Shown: positions 1 to 8,332 of the stretch, piece after piece | Layout of the letters: the number at the start of each line of letters is the position of its first letter | How positions within the stretch are numbered: position 1 is the stretch's first letter | Notes under the pieces: model-generated | Told to the model about the DNA's origin: nothing | The model's database searches: none | What the model saw: only the letters and a program-made list of their open reading frames with translations | Translations under genes and position numbers: made by a program | Virus record (IMG/VR): IMGVR_UViG_3300023242_000003 | Location: 1-64,000 of that record | Reading direction: 5' to 3' (one strand) | Origin: a virus | DNA length: 64,000 nt

Positions 1-412
1 CCTCGCAAATGCCCTCAACCGCTAATTCGTCTAAGTCATTTATTGTATTTGCTGGAATTAATTTTTTGTAAATTTCTATCCAAGTGACTGTACCTCCCGC
101 AGCAGTAGTTGCTCCAAGTGCTTTGTCACTTACGAAATTTCTTGTAATGTTTTTGATGCTTTCAATAAAACCAGCACTAATTGTTGTTGCTGATATTGTT
201 GGAGCATAAAGTGTACCCGTCATAGTATCACCCGTTCGTGACACCCTATCCCAACCTATTTGCAATATTGAATCGGTTGATGTTCCAGATGCGTATAATT
301 TAACATCAGAAGTGTTTAACGCTAATTCACCTAATTGTATTTGTCCAGCCGTTGGTATATTTCCAGCGATATTAGAACGTTTAAGTAATAGTGTGTTTTT
401 TCTAGTTACCAT
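1..412 (-). CDS. Tail-fibre-like protein, N-terminal part (runs off left edge)
   Basis: The minus-strand frame starts at ATG 410-412 (MVTRKNTLLLKRSNIAG...) and stays open to base 1, so only about 137 N-terminal residues are visible. The N-terminus has the 'GQIQLGELALNTSD.KLY' pattern, followed by 'RTGDTMTG'. Both are short motifs that recur near the start of phage tail fibres and appendage proteins. The next gene at 735-1745 has a similar 'GGEPIVNTADGIVYF' start, so the two are probably related virion fibre components. Role in host-surface contact is inferred from family; no receptor-binding or enzymatic domain is visible in this fragment. The 60-nt leader carries two palindromes and a phage-type promoter motif. 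Confidence 0.6.
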   Translation of the reverse strand, partial: MVTRKNTLLLKRSNIAGNIPTAGQIQLGELALNTSDVKLYASGTSTDSILQIGWDRVSRTGDTMTGTLYAPTISATTISAGFIESIKNITRNFVSDKALGATTAAGGTVTWIEIYKKLIPANTINDLDELAVEGICE

Positions 413-429
413 ATAAATGGATTATTTAA

Positions 430-445
430 ACTTCTATGTAGAAGT
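430..445. repeat. 16-nt palindrome in fibre-gene leader
   Basis: ACTTCTATGTAGAAGT is a 7-bp perfect inverted repeat with a 2-nt centre. It lies 18 nt upstream of the minus-strand fibre gene start at 412. It may be an operator or a leader hairpin; the function is unknown. Confidence 0.5.
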
Positions 446-458
446 GTTATGTTTTTTT

Positions 459-470
459 GGTTATATAACC
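459..470. repeat. 12-nt perfect palindrome in fibre-gene leader
   Basis: GGTTATATAACC is a perfect palindrome between the promoter-like motif at 473-486 and the fibre gene at 1-412. Its position directly downstream of a putative promoter suits an operator, but this is inference. Confidence 0.45.
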
Positions 471-472
471 AT

Positions 473-486
473 CATATTATAAATAT
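473..486 (-). promoter_or_regulatory. Phage promoter-like motif for the left-edge fibre gene
   Basis: Read on the minus strand this is ATATTTATAATATG, a match to the ATATTTATAATAAAA motif that precedes many genes in this window (for example 9823-9838, 19986-20001). It lies about 60 nt upstream of the gene start. Confidence 0.4.
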
Positions 487-510
487 GTCGTAAATAAAGT
501 TTAGGTGATA

Positions 511-535
511 AAAAAAGGGACCGAAGCCCTTTTTT
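511..535. terminator. Bidirectional intrinsic terminator
   Basis: AAAAAAGGG and CCCTTTTTT form a 9-bp stem around the loop ACCGAAG. The A-tract and T-tract allow termination in both directions. It lies just downstream of the minus-strand endonuclease remnant (537-635) and upstream of the leftmost fibre gene. Confidence 0.7.
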
Positions 536-536
536 G

Positions 537-635
537 TTATATTTTATTTTTAAATTTCCAAATAAAACCACCAGCTGATTTAGCTTTTCCATTACAAACA
601 TTACCAACATTAAAACCGCCATCTAATCCTTTCAT
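537..635 (-). pseudogene. Remnant of a homing endonuclease (NUMOD-type DNA-binding repeat)
   Basis: A 32-codon minus-strand frame reads MKGLDGGFNVGNVCNG followed by KAKSAGGFIWKFKNKI and a stop. The 'VCNGK.KSAGGF.W' pattern is the signature of NUMOD modules, the DNA-binding repeats at the C-terminus of many HNH and GIY-YIG homing endonucleases. No nuclease domain is attached, and an in-frame stop lies a few codons upstream, so this looks like the stump of a deleted free-standing endonuclease gene between two fibre genes. It could instead be a very short translated peptide, but the match is to the tail of a larger protein. Confidence 0.6.
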
Positions 636-734
636 GACGATTTTTTATTTTTAAAACAATAAAAGTATTTTAAAAGTCAATAGTTTCCTCGGTCTAAATA
701 AAATATTAATTATAACTAATTAATAATCAATGTC

Positions 735-1745
735 TTAGTAAATACCCCCATCTAAAATGTCGAACTCAGCTAACACCCTAACGCCATTTGGTGTGGTTAC
801 ATTGGTGCTTCTAATAACAACGTCATTCAATTGTGTAACCCAAGCTCTATTCGCATATCCAGTTGAACCACCATATTCTGCAATTGAAGGTATTTGAGTT
901 GATGTTAAACCTGTAAAGGTATTCATGGTTCTAATATCTAAATTAACATCACCAGCACTAACACCGTTACCATCTTGTATTGTCCAACCAGCACCAATTG
1001 ACGTTGCAGCTGTGTTTCCTGTTGGATTAAAATTAATGGTAATGTTATCATCTTCTACGTATAATTGAGAAGTAAATGCAGAAACGCTAGCACCAAATAC
1101 TGTTAATGAACCGTTAATAACTACATCACCAGTTCCAGACAACCCAGGCGAACCACCACTACCAACTGTTAAACCACCACTACCAACTGATAACGAACCA
1201 TCTGTTGGTAACGACATATTGGTTCCATCAAAGGTTGCTGTGCCAGTAATTAATTTACCAGAAGTTGTTGTGTAAACCAACCTATTAGCTGTTAAATCAG
1301 AAACTGTTAAACCAGTCATTGTGTTTATCAATATTGATAAATCATCTTGACCTTGATTTCTTTTAATTGTAGCAACGTTATTTGAGTATGTAAACCCAGT
1401 TACGTATGTGTCAATACTGCTAATACTTGAAATGTTTGCCAATACAAACCCGTTAGTTGTACCAGATAAAAATTTACCAACTAAACCAGCGCCAGAAACA
1501 CCTTCATATTTAGTAATTCTATTCCTTAATTGTAAATCATAAAGATTAGAACCAGCTTCAAAAAAGTTTGCTATCAAACCAATACCAGCTGGAACCCAGT
1601 TATTTGTAGAGCTTGTTACACCAGAAAAGTAAACAATACCATCTGCTGTATTTACTATTGGTTCACCACCTAATAAAGATGTTGGTAATGGTCGATTAAC
1701 GATGTTACTATTCTTTAATATGTGGGTTGTTATTCTATTTGCCAT
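735..1745 (-). CDS. Tail-fibre/appendage structural protein
   Basis: This 336-residue protein begins MANRITTHILKNSNIVN and carries the 'GGEPIVNTADGIVYFSG' fibre-start pattern (about residues 26-42). The rest is rich in Ser, Thr, Gly and Asn with short beta-type repeats, including SVGSGGLTVGSGGSPG near residues 190-205, as expected of an elongated trimeric fibre. It ends EFDILDGGIY, and the next gene upstream ends ENDILNGGVY, so the two proteins share a short C-terminal signature. It is transcribed leftward with its neighbours at 1790-3782. No enzymatic motif is seen. A virion fibre or fibre-tip role is inferred from composition and context. Confidence 0.65.
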   Translation of the reverse strand: MANRITTHILKNSNIVNRPLPTSLLGGEPIVNTADGIVYFSGVTSSTNNWVPAGIGLIANFFEAGSNLYDLQLRNRITKYEGVSGAGLVGKFLSGTTNGFVLANISSISSIDTYVTGFTYSNNVATIKRNQGQDDLSILINTMTGLTVSDLTANRLVYTTTSGKLITGTATFDGTNMSLPTDGSLSVGSGGLTVGSGGSPGLSGTGDVVINGSLTVFGASVSAFTSQLYVEDDNITINFNPTGNTAATSIGAGWTIQDGNGVSAGDVNLDIRTMNTFTGLTSTQIPSIAEYGGSTGYANRAWVTQLNDVVIRSTNVTTPNGVRVLAEFDILDGGIY

Positions 1746-1789
1746 AATTAATTGTTTTTTTTATTGTTTTATTATAACTATTTAGTTTT

Positions 1790-2188
1790 TTAATATACAC
1801 CACCATTTAAGATATCATTTTCTATGATTGAGTTATTTGCTGTGATAATTCTATTTTCATCTAGAGAGCTTAAACCTAAATCTATTTCTGGTGTGTTTAT
1901 TTTTTGTGTTGATGTCCAAACAGAAGATGCTCCACTAATTGTATTTATATTTCTAAATCTAAGACTTGGTATTCCTAAATCATTCTCACCATCAATAAGT
2001 GGTATTATGTTTTTACTTACTTCTATATTATCCCTTAGAATTATTATTGTTCCATCATCATCACAGCTAATTAACCTATTAGTGTAAATAGCTGTACAAG
2101 CAGATAAAGTAGTGGTGTTTCCAGTTATTTCTAAAGGTTCTAGAATAAATGTTTGGTTAATGTCCGATACGTTGAAAAAATAACTCAT
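1790..2188 (-). CDS. Small fibre-associated structural protein
   Basis: This 132-residue protein starts MSYFFNVSDINQTF. Its start codon overlaps the stop of the 352-residue gene upstream (TAATG-type junction at 2188), which indicates translational coupling. The C-terminus NDILNGGVY matches the EFDILDGGIY end of the 336-residue fibre next to it. The middle repeats short beta-forming stretches such as DLGIPSLRFRNINTISG, similar in style to phage fibre shaft segments. Function is inferred only from the operon and the shared C-terminal tail; the family is not recognised. Confidence 0.5.
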   Translation of the reverse strand: MSYFFNVSDINQTFILEPLEITGNTTTLSACTAIYTNRLISCDDDGTIIILRDNIEVSKNIIPLIDGENDLGIPSLRFRNINTISGASSVWTSTQKINTPEIDLGLSSLDENRIITANNSIIENDILNGGVY

Positions 2189-3246
2189 TATGTTGTGCTA
2201 CCTATTAATTTAAACGAACCTATAATTGCTAGTGGTTTATAAACCCTAACAAAAACCGTATCGTTACTATTAACGATTAAGGGTGTGTTCAAGTTTAAAC
2301 CGTCAAAAACAACTAAGTCGTTAATTTTTATTGTTATTCTACTTATACCTTCAATCTCAATAATATTTGTAAAATTAGCAGAATATTGTGCGATAAAAGA
2401 AAATTGTGTTTCAGCTCTTGGTTTAAAAATAAAAGCGAAAGTTACTGTATTACCTTTTTTAGTTTCTTTAATGATATTATTATCATAAACTTTAGGTTCT
2501 TCAGACTCAATAGTTAATATATTTCTATTCATTGTTGGTATAACTTCATAGTCATCTTCATCTAGTATATATCCCAATAATTTCATTTCGAACAATTGAA
2601 CATAAAACCTTCTATTTTCAAAATCATCTATATTACTTTCATCACCAATTGATTCTAAATGCAATGGCATAGGGTGGCCGTTTACGTTCAAATAACATTG
2701 CTTAGACTGAAAAGCTCTTTGAATTTTTCTATTAAATTTATTTAAGTCTTTCATTTTACTGGTAAAAATTCTTACTTCATAAGTTAAGTCAACAGATGTT
2801 GGTTGTGGTACTTTATATAAATCAACACCACGTCTTACACCATCCCATGTTGGTACTTTCATATAAGTATATGTTCTGTTTCCTGGGATATTCCATAAAC
2901 CAGCTTGATTTTGGCCTTGTTGAATATCTGGTTTTCTAACAACAGTTATAAAAGGCATCTCAATATTTTTATATTTATCAGTAAATTGCCATGTTTTAGT
3001 AAATTCAGTCCATCGTTGTATAGTTAAAAAAATTACTGGTATTTTATCTTCACCAACACTAATTGAAAAACCTTTATCGTTATTCATAAAATCGATAAAA
3101 CTTTGGTCCATATCTTCTTCTAAAACACCTTTAGGTAAAAACGTGCCTTTATCAGCAATACCATCTAGAATTTCTTGTCTTCTTTCTGGACCTATTTTTT
3201 GGTTTTTTATATTTATGTCGGTTATATATCCTTTAGGCATTGCCAT
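2188..3246 (-). CDS. gp15-like tail completion/sheath terminator protein
   Basis: A 352-residue protein. Its central part (about residues 70-235) resembles T4 gp15-type tail terminators. There is a 'P.IFLTIQRW.EF.KTW' segment, a region equivalent to 'MIYEVRIFTS..KDLNKFNRKIQ', and a later 'RRFYVQLFEMKLLGYILDEDD' stretch (quoted in parts) matching the gp15 pattern of a strand pair ending in an acidic turn. T4 gp15 caps the sheath and tube and joins the tail to the neck. About 110 extra C-terminal residues have no counterpart that I recognise. The match is by pattern, not alignment. The neighbouring 173-residue gene is also neck-like, which supports a head-tail joining role. Confidence 0.5.
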   Translation of the reverse strand: MAMPKGYITDINIKNQKIGPERRQEILDGIADKGTFLPKGVLEEDMDQSFIDFMNNDKGFSISVGEDKIPVIFLTIQRWTEFTKTWQFTDKYKNIEMPFITVVRKPDIQQGQNQAGLWNIPGNRTYTYMKVPTWDGVRRGVDLYKVPQPTSVDLTYEVRIFTSKMKDLNKFNRKIQRAFQSKQCYLNVNGHPMPLHLESIGDESNIDDFENRRFYVQLFEMKLLGYILDEDDYEVIPTMNRNILTIESEEPKVYDNNIIKETKKGNTVTFAFIFKPRAETQFSFIAQYSANFTNIIEIEGISRITIKINDLVVFDGLNLNTPLIVNSNDTVFVRVYKPLAIIGSFKLIGSTT

Positions 3247-3260
3247 ATCTTATACTTTAT

Positions 3261-3782
3261 TTATAAACCTCTGAATTCATTAGCGTCAACTGCTGCACAT
3301 TCAACAGTTCTAAAAGCACCTTTGTAACCCATAATAGTATGTTTGTTATCGTAATTTTTAACCCCATCATTAACGATGCTAAAATATCTAATTTCAGTTT
3401 CTGTAACTGGGTAACCTATGTAATCACCATAGCTAAGTGTAGTGTCTAATTCTGACAATTGTGAATCATAAATCCCAAATGTTAAATTTCCATCTTGCAA
3501 ATACCTTAAAATACCATTTTTGTTGTATGTTTTATTTTCTGGTGTTGCCATAATAGGAATCACTTTTAGTTCTACTGGTGGAAAAAATCTAATACCATCT
3601 TTAGATGCTTCACCATAAAGATTATCGTATTCGCTAATATCTCTATTAACTCTATATAATATTATTGTGAAATTGCCATCACCTTCAATCGCTTCCCTAC
3701 CCATAGAAATTTCCAAGTTAAAATCCGATTCGGAAAAAAACTTGTTAACTCGTGTTATGGGTGTGATTTTTTTATTGTCCAT
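3261..3782 (-). CDS. Probable neck/head-tail connector protein (gp14-like pattern)
   Basis: This 173-residue protein begins MDNKKITPITRVNKFFSES. Around residues 40-75 it reads 'ILYRVNRDISEYDNLYGE', then 'RFFPPVELKVI'. Near residue 115 comes 'YGDYIGYPVTETEIRYFSI'. The order resembles T4 gp14 neck proteins (a 'YY.PR....D.LFGED' segment, then a 'GD.I.FP' segment), but the protein is shorter and the match is weak. It is the first gene of a leftward operon behind a clear promoter motif at 3784-3800 and directly upstream of the gp15-like gene. Any neck function is inference. Confidence 0.4.
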   Translation of the reverse strand: MDNKKITPITRVNKFFSESDFNLEISMGREAIEGDGNFTIILYRVNRDISEYDNLYGEASKDGIRFFPPVELKVIPIMATPENKTYNKNGILRYLQDGNLTFGIYDSQLSELDTTLSYGDYIGYPVTETEIRYFSIVNDGVKNYDNKHTIMGYKGAFRTVECAAVDANEFRGL

Positions 3783-3783
3783 G

Positions 3784-3800
3784 GTTTTAATTATAAATAT
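3784..3800 (-). promoter_or_regulatory. Phage promoter-like motif upstream of the neck/tail operon
   Basis: On the minus strand this reads ATATTTATAATTAAAAC, 2-18 nt upstream of the start at 3782. It matches the recurrent motif of this phage. Confidence 0.5.
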
Positions 3801-3892
3801 TTATCTTTTTATTAATAACCACAAACTATTGATTTTTATTTATATTTTATTATCTTTACGTATAATTATACCAGGACTAAAAACAAAAAGAT

Positions 3893-6847
3893 TTGATAAA
3901 TTTAGACGATATACGAGGGCGTTCAGCCATTTCATTGCTTGAGACATATGAAGGGATAAATCCATACATCAAAAAACTAAAAATAGCTTTTTTGAAAAAT
4001 AATAAATTAGCTTTAACTGAAAACCAATCAAAGTACATTACTGAAAACCATGAAAGAGAACCTCTTTTCATTAATAGGATTGTTGGTATAACTCCTTATC
4101 TAGGTGAAGAACTAAAAAAAATGGATGAGTTATCGTTCACACCAGAAAAAGTTTTAATTGAATTTATTCTTGCTGATACAGATAAAACATTTCATATATA
4201 CGGCAAACTAAAACAAAACCAAAAAGAGTCTAAAATGTATTGGTTACCTAAAACACAGCTAACTGATGACCCATATTTTGAACCTAGTAATATAGAAGTA
4301 GATTTTAACCTATATAACGAAGTTTTATCAGAATATGGAAAGAAACTATATCAACACCAAGAAGAAGGTGTTAAATTCCTTCTTTCCAGAAACGGTTGTA
4401 TTTTAGCTGATGATATGGGGTTGGGGAAAGCTTGGTTATCGAGTACTTACATATACACCCCTAAAAATAAGGTTAAAATAGGTACACTTAAAGTAGGTGA
4501 CAAGGTAATTGGTTCTGATGGAAACCCATGTAATGTTACTGGTGTTTTCCCACAAGGGGTTAAAGATTTATATCGTATTACGTTTAATGATGGTTATAGT
4601 GGTTTAGTTTGTAAAGAACATTTATGGACTGTATCGTCAAATAATTCTGGTAATAATTCAAAAAATAGAGAAAATAGGTACATTACACTAAGTACCGAAC
4701 AAATGCTCAATAAAGAATTGGTTATTGAACAAAAAGGGACGGGTTGGAATGAAAAAAGACCATATAAATTAAAGACATATTATAAACATAGTAATGGTCA
4801 AAATAAGTGGCAAATTCCAATTGTCAAACCAATAGAATTTTATAATAATATTGAATTACCGATTGAACCTTATTTATTAGGACTTGGTTTAGGGGATGGT
4901 TATTTTGATAATAGAAATAATATTAAAATAGAATTACACCAAAATGATTTTGAAGAAATATTTAAAAAACTAAATATTAATGAATACGCTGCAACAAATA
5001 ATAATCTAACAGCCTACATTAAATTAAATCATGAATTAATAGATTTAGGTTTAAACAATAAAAAATCAGATACTAAATTTATCCCTAACATCTATAAATA
5101 TTCATCAATTAATGATAGAATAGCTATACTACAAGGTCTCATGGATACTGATGGTCATTGTATTAAATCTAATGCTGGTGTATTTACTGGTACCGAGTAC
5201 TGTAGTGTATCGGAACAACTAACTGATGATGTAGCTGAAATTGTTCATAGTTTAGGTGGTATTGTTAGAAAATCATCTAAGGTTGGTTCTTACAAAAAAG
5301 AGGATGGAACTAGGGTAATATGTAAACGTGCTTTTAGGTTAAATATCAAGATGCCAGAAGGTATTAACCCATTTAGACTTAAAAGAAAAGCTAATTCTTA
5401 TAACTCGCCAAAAAAATATCCAGTTGGTCGATATATTTCTAATATTGAATTAGAAACAAAAGGTGATGCGGTATGTATTTCTGTAGATACTCCAGATAAG
5501 TTATATGTTGTCGAACATGGAATTGTTACACACAATACAACACAATCGATTGTAGCGGCACTAGAAAGTGGTGCTAAAAAAATATTAGTCGTTTGCCCGT
5601 CATCAACAAAAATTAACTGGGAGCGTGAAATTAATGTTTTTTGTGATGACACAACAATTATCGATGGTAAAAAATGGAGTGATGCTAAATTCACTATAAT
5701 TAATTTTGATATTCTTAAAAATTTCCATACTTTATCTTCTGGTAAAAAACCAAAAGAAGGTGAACCAGAAGAAATTTTAAATAGAGAATTGGTAAACGCT
5801 AATTATGATTTATGTATCATTGATGAGGCTCATTATTTAAAAAATAATGAAAGTATTAGAGGTAAAATAATGGTGGAACTTTGTGCTAAGGAAAAAATAG
5901 AGAAGGTTTGGTTGTTAACTGGTACACCCGTCGCAAATAGACCTATGGATTTCTTTAATCTTTTAAAGATTATTAAATCTCCTATCGCAGATAATTGGAA
6001 ACATTATGCTGTAAGGTATTGTGATGCTAGAAAGTTCTTTAGAACGCTTAAGAATGGTCAAAAAAAACAAATATGGCTTACTGATGGTGCTAGTAATTTA
6101 GAAGAACTAGCTAATAAAACCAAAAATACTATTATTAGACGTTTAAAAACTGAAGTGTTAGATATGCCAGATAAAGTAGTGACACCTATGCACCATATGT
6201 TAGATAAAAAAGGTGTTAAACAATATGAATTACTTTGGGAAGAATACTTACAAAAAAGGAAATTAGAGGGTAAGAAAACAGATAATCTACAAAAAGATTT
6301 GGTTGAACTTATTCTACTTAGACAATTTATTGCGCAAGAAGCTATTCCTTATACTATTGAAATGATAGAAAACGCTATTGAAATGGGTCGTAAAGTGATA
6401 GTATTTACTAGTTTTACTGATGAATTAGAAATGATATCTAATCACTTTGGTAAATTGGCGGTTAAACACAACGGCCTAATGACAACATTACAAAAACAAA
6501 AATCAGTTGATTCGTTTCAAAACAACGACAAGGTAAAAGTTTTTGTTGGTAATATAAAATCTGCTGGTGTTGGTATCACACTTACTGAAGCAACTGTGGT
6601 TATTTTTAACTCATTTGATTGGGTTACTGGTAATAACGAACAAGCTGAAGATAGAGCGTATAGAATTGGACAAAAGAATGATGTTAATGTTTATTATCAA
6701 TTATTTGACGACACTATATCAATAAGGATGTGGGAAACTTTAAAACAAAAACAAGAAATAATTAACATAATATTAGGTGTTGAAAATATAACCAAAGAAA
6801 ATGAAACAGATTTATTAACCCAAAAAATATTGAATGGTGATTTATAA
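3893..6847 (+). CDS. SNF2-family helicase interrupted by an intein in the P-loop
   Basis: This 984-residue precursor is a superfamily 2 ATPase. It has motif I DDMGLGK-T (split by the intein), DEAHYLKN (motif II), LTGTPVANRP (motif III), GNIKSAGVGITLTEA (motif V) and EQAEDRAYRIGQ (motif VI), the SWI/SNF2 pattern. After removal of the 369-residue intein the mature protein is about 615 residues. Such helicases remodel protein-DNA complexes or act in replication and recombination (T4 UvsW is a functional relative). The start is TTG at 3893; a stop lies five codons upstream and no ATG fits. The last 71 codons, from 6629, are a diverged copy of a relic at 9340-9552, so the 3' end appears to have been replaced when a nuclease cassette inserted. 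Glutaredoxin was probably the original next gene. Confidence 0.85.
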   Translation: MINLDDIRGRSAISLLETYEGINPYIKKLKIAFLKNNKLALTENQSKYITENHEREPLFINRIVGITPYLGEELKKMDELSFTPEKVLIEFILADTDKTFHIYGKLKQNQKESKMYWLPKTQLTDDPYFEPSNIEVDFNLYNEVLSEYGKKLYQHQEEGVKFLLSRNGCILADDMGLGKAWLSSTYIYTPKNKVKIGTLKVGDKVIGSDGNPCNVTGVFPQGVKDLYRITFNDGYSGLVCKEHLWTVSSNNSGNNSKNRENRYITLSTEQMLNKELVIEQKGTGWNEKRPYKLKTYYKHSNGQNKWQIPIVKPIEFYNNIELPIEPYLLGLGLGDGYFDNRNNIKIELHQNDFEEIFKKLNINEYAATNNNLTAYIKLNHELIDLGLNNKKSDTKFIPNIYKYSSINDRIAILQGLMDTDGHCIKSNAGVFTGTEYCSVSEQLTDDVAEIVHSLGGIVRKSSKVGSYKKEDGTRVICKRAFRLNIKMPEGINPFRLKRKANSYNSPKKYPVGRYISNIELETKGDAVCISVDTPDKLYVVEHGIVTHNTTQSIVAALESGAKKILVVCPSSTKINWEREINVFCDDTTIIDGKKWSDAKFTIINFDILKNFHTLSSGKKPKEGEPEEILNRELVNANYDLCIIDEAHYLKNNESIRGKIMVELCAKEKIEKVWLLTGTPVANRPMDFFNLLKIIKSPIADNWKHYAVRYCDARKFFRTLKNGQKKQIWLTDGASNLEELANKTKNTIIRRLKTEVLDMPDKVVTPMHHMLDKKGVKQYELLWEEYLQKRKLEGKKTDNLQKDLVELILLRQFIAQEAIPYTIEMIENAIEMGRKVIVFTSFTDELEMISNHFGKLAVKHNGLMTTLQKQKSVDSFQNNDKVKVFVGNIKSAGVGITLTEATVVIFNSFDWVTGNNEQAEDRAYRIGQKNDVNVYYQLFDDTISIRMWETLKQKQEIINIILGVENITKENETDLLTQKILNGDL
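4430..5536 (+). mobile_element. Intein (Ala-1 type, LAGLIDADG) in helicase P-loop
   Basis: This is a 369-codon in-frame insertion between GLGK and T of Walker A. It starts AWLSSTYIYTP and ends with VTHN before Thr+1. The canonical N-terminal Cys or Ser is replaced by Ala. Hint-type blocks are present (TLKVGDKVIGSDG, then KEHLWT and VEHGIVTHN), plus two LAGLIDADG motifs: LLGLGLGDG (about residue 143 of the intein) and LQGLMDTDG (about residue 235), both retaining their acidic residues. It is homologous to the PhoH intein at 34035-35129, which sits at the same GK^T site. Confidence 0.9.
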
Positions 6848-6910
6848 TTTTTTTCTTCTAACTTTACTCCTATTCAAATTACCTTCATAATGAACAGTTA
6901 CTAATTTCAT
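6842..6910 (-). other. Possible 22-residue peptide frame between TnpB and helicase
   Basis: The minus-strand frame MKLVTVHYEGNLNRSKVRRK-KL starts at 6910 and its stop (6842-6844) overlaps the helicase 3' end on the other strand. It is basic at the C-terminus. It may be a fragment of a former gene, or it may be chance within a region that could carry the TnpB guide RNA. No function can be assigned. Confidence 0.2.
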
Positions 6911-6936
6911 ATAAAAATATATAAATTTAGTTTTTT

Positions 6937-8103
6937 TTAGTTAGAGAAACTGTAAATTCCTCTATTATAAATATTAATACTTGCATTATAATCAGCATCT
7001 ATTTCATATTTACAACTTGTACATTTGAAGTTCTCGCCTTGGCGAGACTTCTTATCTACATGACCGCAACTAGAACATGTTTGTGAGGTATATGCTGGTG
7101 AAACCTTCACCAACATAATACCGTTATCCTCACATATCCTATTTATTTTATCAATGGTCTTGACATAAGACCATCTTTGTATTTTATTTGTAAAATATTT
7201 CTTACCAGTTTTAACTGATACTAAATCTTCTATTATTATATTATTAACATCTTCGATGTTAATTAAATTACATAACCTATTTATTTCATTATCTCTATGA
7301 TTTAAACTTCGTTTAAATCCATTACTACCTTGTTTACATCTACTTATTTTAGAATATATATCACTTAAATCACCATTAATAACTTGATTATCAGATGTAA
7401 CAATTAATTTTTTATACCCCATATCAATTCCAATGGCTTTGCCATTGGTTTTAATATCTATCTCTTTTTCCCAAATAAGGCTAATATAATAATTATTTTT
7501 TACCTTCTTAATTTGTATATTATTTCTTAATTTAAACGTATTATGTTTAAATGATAATGAATGTTTATGGTGATTAAATGGTATATTTATTTGTAGGGCA
7601 CGAGTGCCCTTTTCATTAAAATAAGGTAATTTAAGATTAATAAAGTTATCAAAATGGGAACCATTTTGTATATTAAAAAATTCATTTGTTAGATTAATAC
7701 TAACATTATTTAGATTAGGTTTAGTGAAATATTTAGTTTTTAATATATTATTTAATGATAGGTCAGAGAATTTAGTTTTACAGAATGAAGAATCAGGATG
7801 ATTCTTCATCATATATGTGTATGTTTTTTTATATGATGAATATCTTTTCTTTTTACTTTTATCTAATTGACTTCTTATAATTTCTGATGCTTGTTTATAT
7901 ATTTCTCTTTTATATTTAGAATGTTTTATTACTTCTGTAGGAAGTAATTTAGATGATAAATTAGGTTTAAGGGGTAATACACCCTCTATTATATAGTTTA
8001 TATATATTTCTAAATCATGTTTATAATCAATAAATACTTGGTCAAGGGAAGCAAGCTTCCCTTGATTAGCATTTGATATAATATGTTTAGATGTTCTAAT
8101 CAT
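6937..8103 (-). CDS. tnpB: TnpB-like RuvC nuclease (IS605/IS607-type accessory protein)
   Basis: This 388-residue protein has the full TnpB C-terminal layout. RuvC-I is AIGIDMGYKK (Asp227) and RuvC-II is NIIIEDL (Glu292). A CxxC...CxxC zinc ribbon (Cys343, 346, 361, 364) follows in SPAYTSQTCSSCG, and RuvC-III is DADYNASINI (Asp371). TnpB proteins are RNA-guided DNA nucleases whose guide RNA arises from the 3' end of the gene and flanking DNA. Here that flank (6936 downward) runs into the antisense of the helicase 3' end. There is no TnpA transposase and no recognisable element ends. The start codon overlaps the stop of a 49-residue RHH gene by one base. The gene is probably used as a homing nuclease by the surrounding cassette; this is inference. 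Confidence 0.85.
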   Translation of the reverse strand: MIRTSKHIISNANQGKLASLDQVFIDYKHDLEIYINYIIEGVLPLKPNLSSKLLPTEVIKHSKYKREIYKQASEIIRSQLDKSKKKRYSSYKKTYTYMMKNHPDSSFCKTKFSDLSLNNILKTKYFTKPNLNNVSINLTNEFFNIQNGSHFDNFINLKLPYFNEKGTRALQINIPFNHHKHSLSFKHNTFKLRNNIQIKKVKNNYYISLIWEKEIDIKTNGKAIGIDMGYKKLIVTSDNQVINGDLSDIYSKISRCKQGSNGFKRSLNHRDNEINRLCNLINIEDVNNIIIEDLVSVKTGKKYFTNKIQRWSYVKTIDKINRICEDNGIMLVKVSPAYTSQTCSSCGHVDKKSRQGENFKCTSCKYEIDADYNASINIYNRGIYSFSN

Positions 8104-8252
8104 TATTTATTTTCTAATTCTTTTAGAATCAGTTTAGTAATTAATTTAGACATACCAATATTGTTTTCCAAACAATATTGTTGCAATTCAGTTTTAGTAG
8201 AATCTGTGATTCTTATAAAAACTCTATTTGTTTTATTTATTTTTGTTCGCAC
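8103..8252 (-). CDS. 49-residue ribbon-helix-helix protein paired with TnpB
   Basis: A GTG at 8250-8252 opens the frame MRTKINKTNRVFIRITDSTK and continues TELQQYCLENNIGMSKLITK to a stop whose last base is the A of the TnpB ATG. The short beta-strand (VFIRI), helix, turn (NIGMS) and second helix fit the Arc/CopG/MetJ ribbon-helix-helix fold of DNA-binding dimers. It probably autoregulates the pair or binds near the target. Another RHH protein of exactly 49 residues precedes the nuclease at 9885-10658, and a longer one precedes the HNH gene. A promoter-like motif ends directly at the start codon, so translation may be leaderless or nearly so. Confidence 0.65.
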   Translation of the reverse strand: MRTKINKTNRVFIRITDSTKTELQQYCLENNIGMSKLITKLILKELENK

Positions 8253-8266
8253 ATTAATAAATATAT
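8253..8266 (-). promoter_or_regulatory. Promoter-like motif of the RHH-TnpB unit
   Basis: The minus strand reads ATATATTTATTAAT directly before the GTG start. The same arrangement (ATATTTATTAAT before ATG) occurs at 9273-9284, so the two units of cassette 1 share a control element. Confidence 0.4.
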
Positions 8267-8332
8267 AGATAAAATGAAAAAGATAAAAAAATATATTTTA
8301 TTTTAAAAATAAGTTTTATCTGAATGATAATA

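Noticed and set aside
5520-5560. Group I intron rather than intein in the helicase gene
   Set aside because: The insertion is a continuous reading frame with clear protein-splicing blocks and splice residues, so it is removed at the protein level.
6937-8252. A complete IS605/IS607 insertion sequence around TnpB
   Set aside because: No TnpA, no hairpin ends and no target duplication are visible. The surrounding duplication of the helicase end fits homing better.
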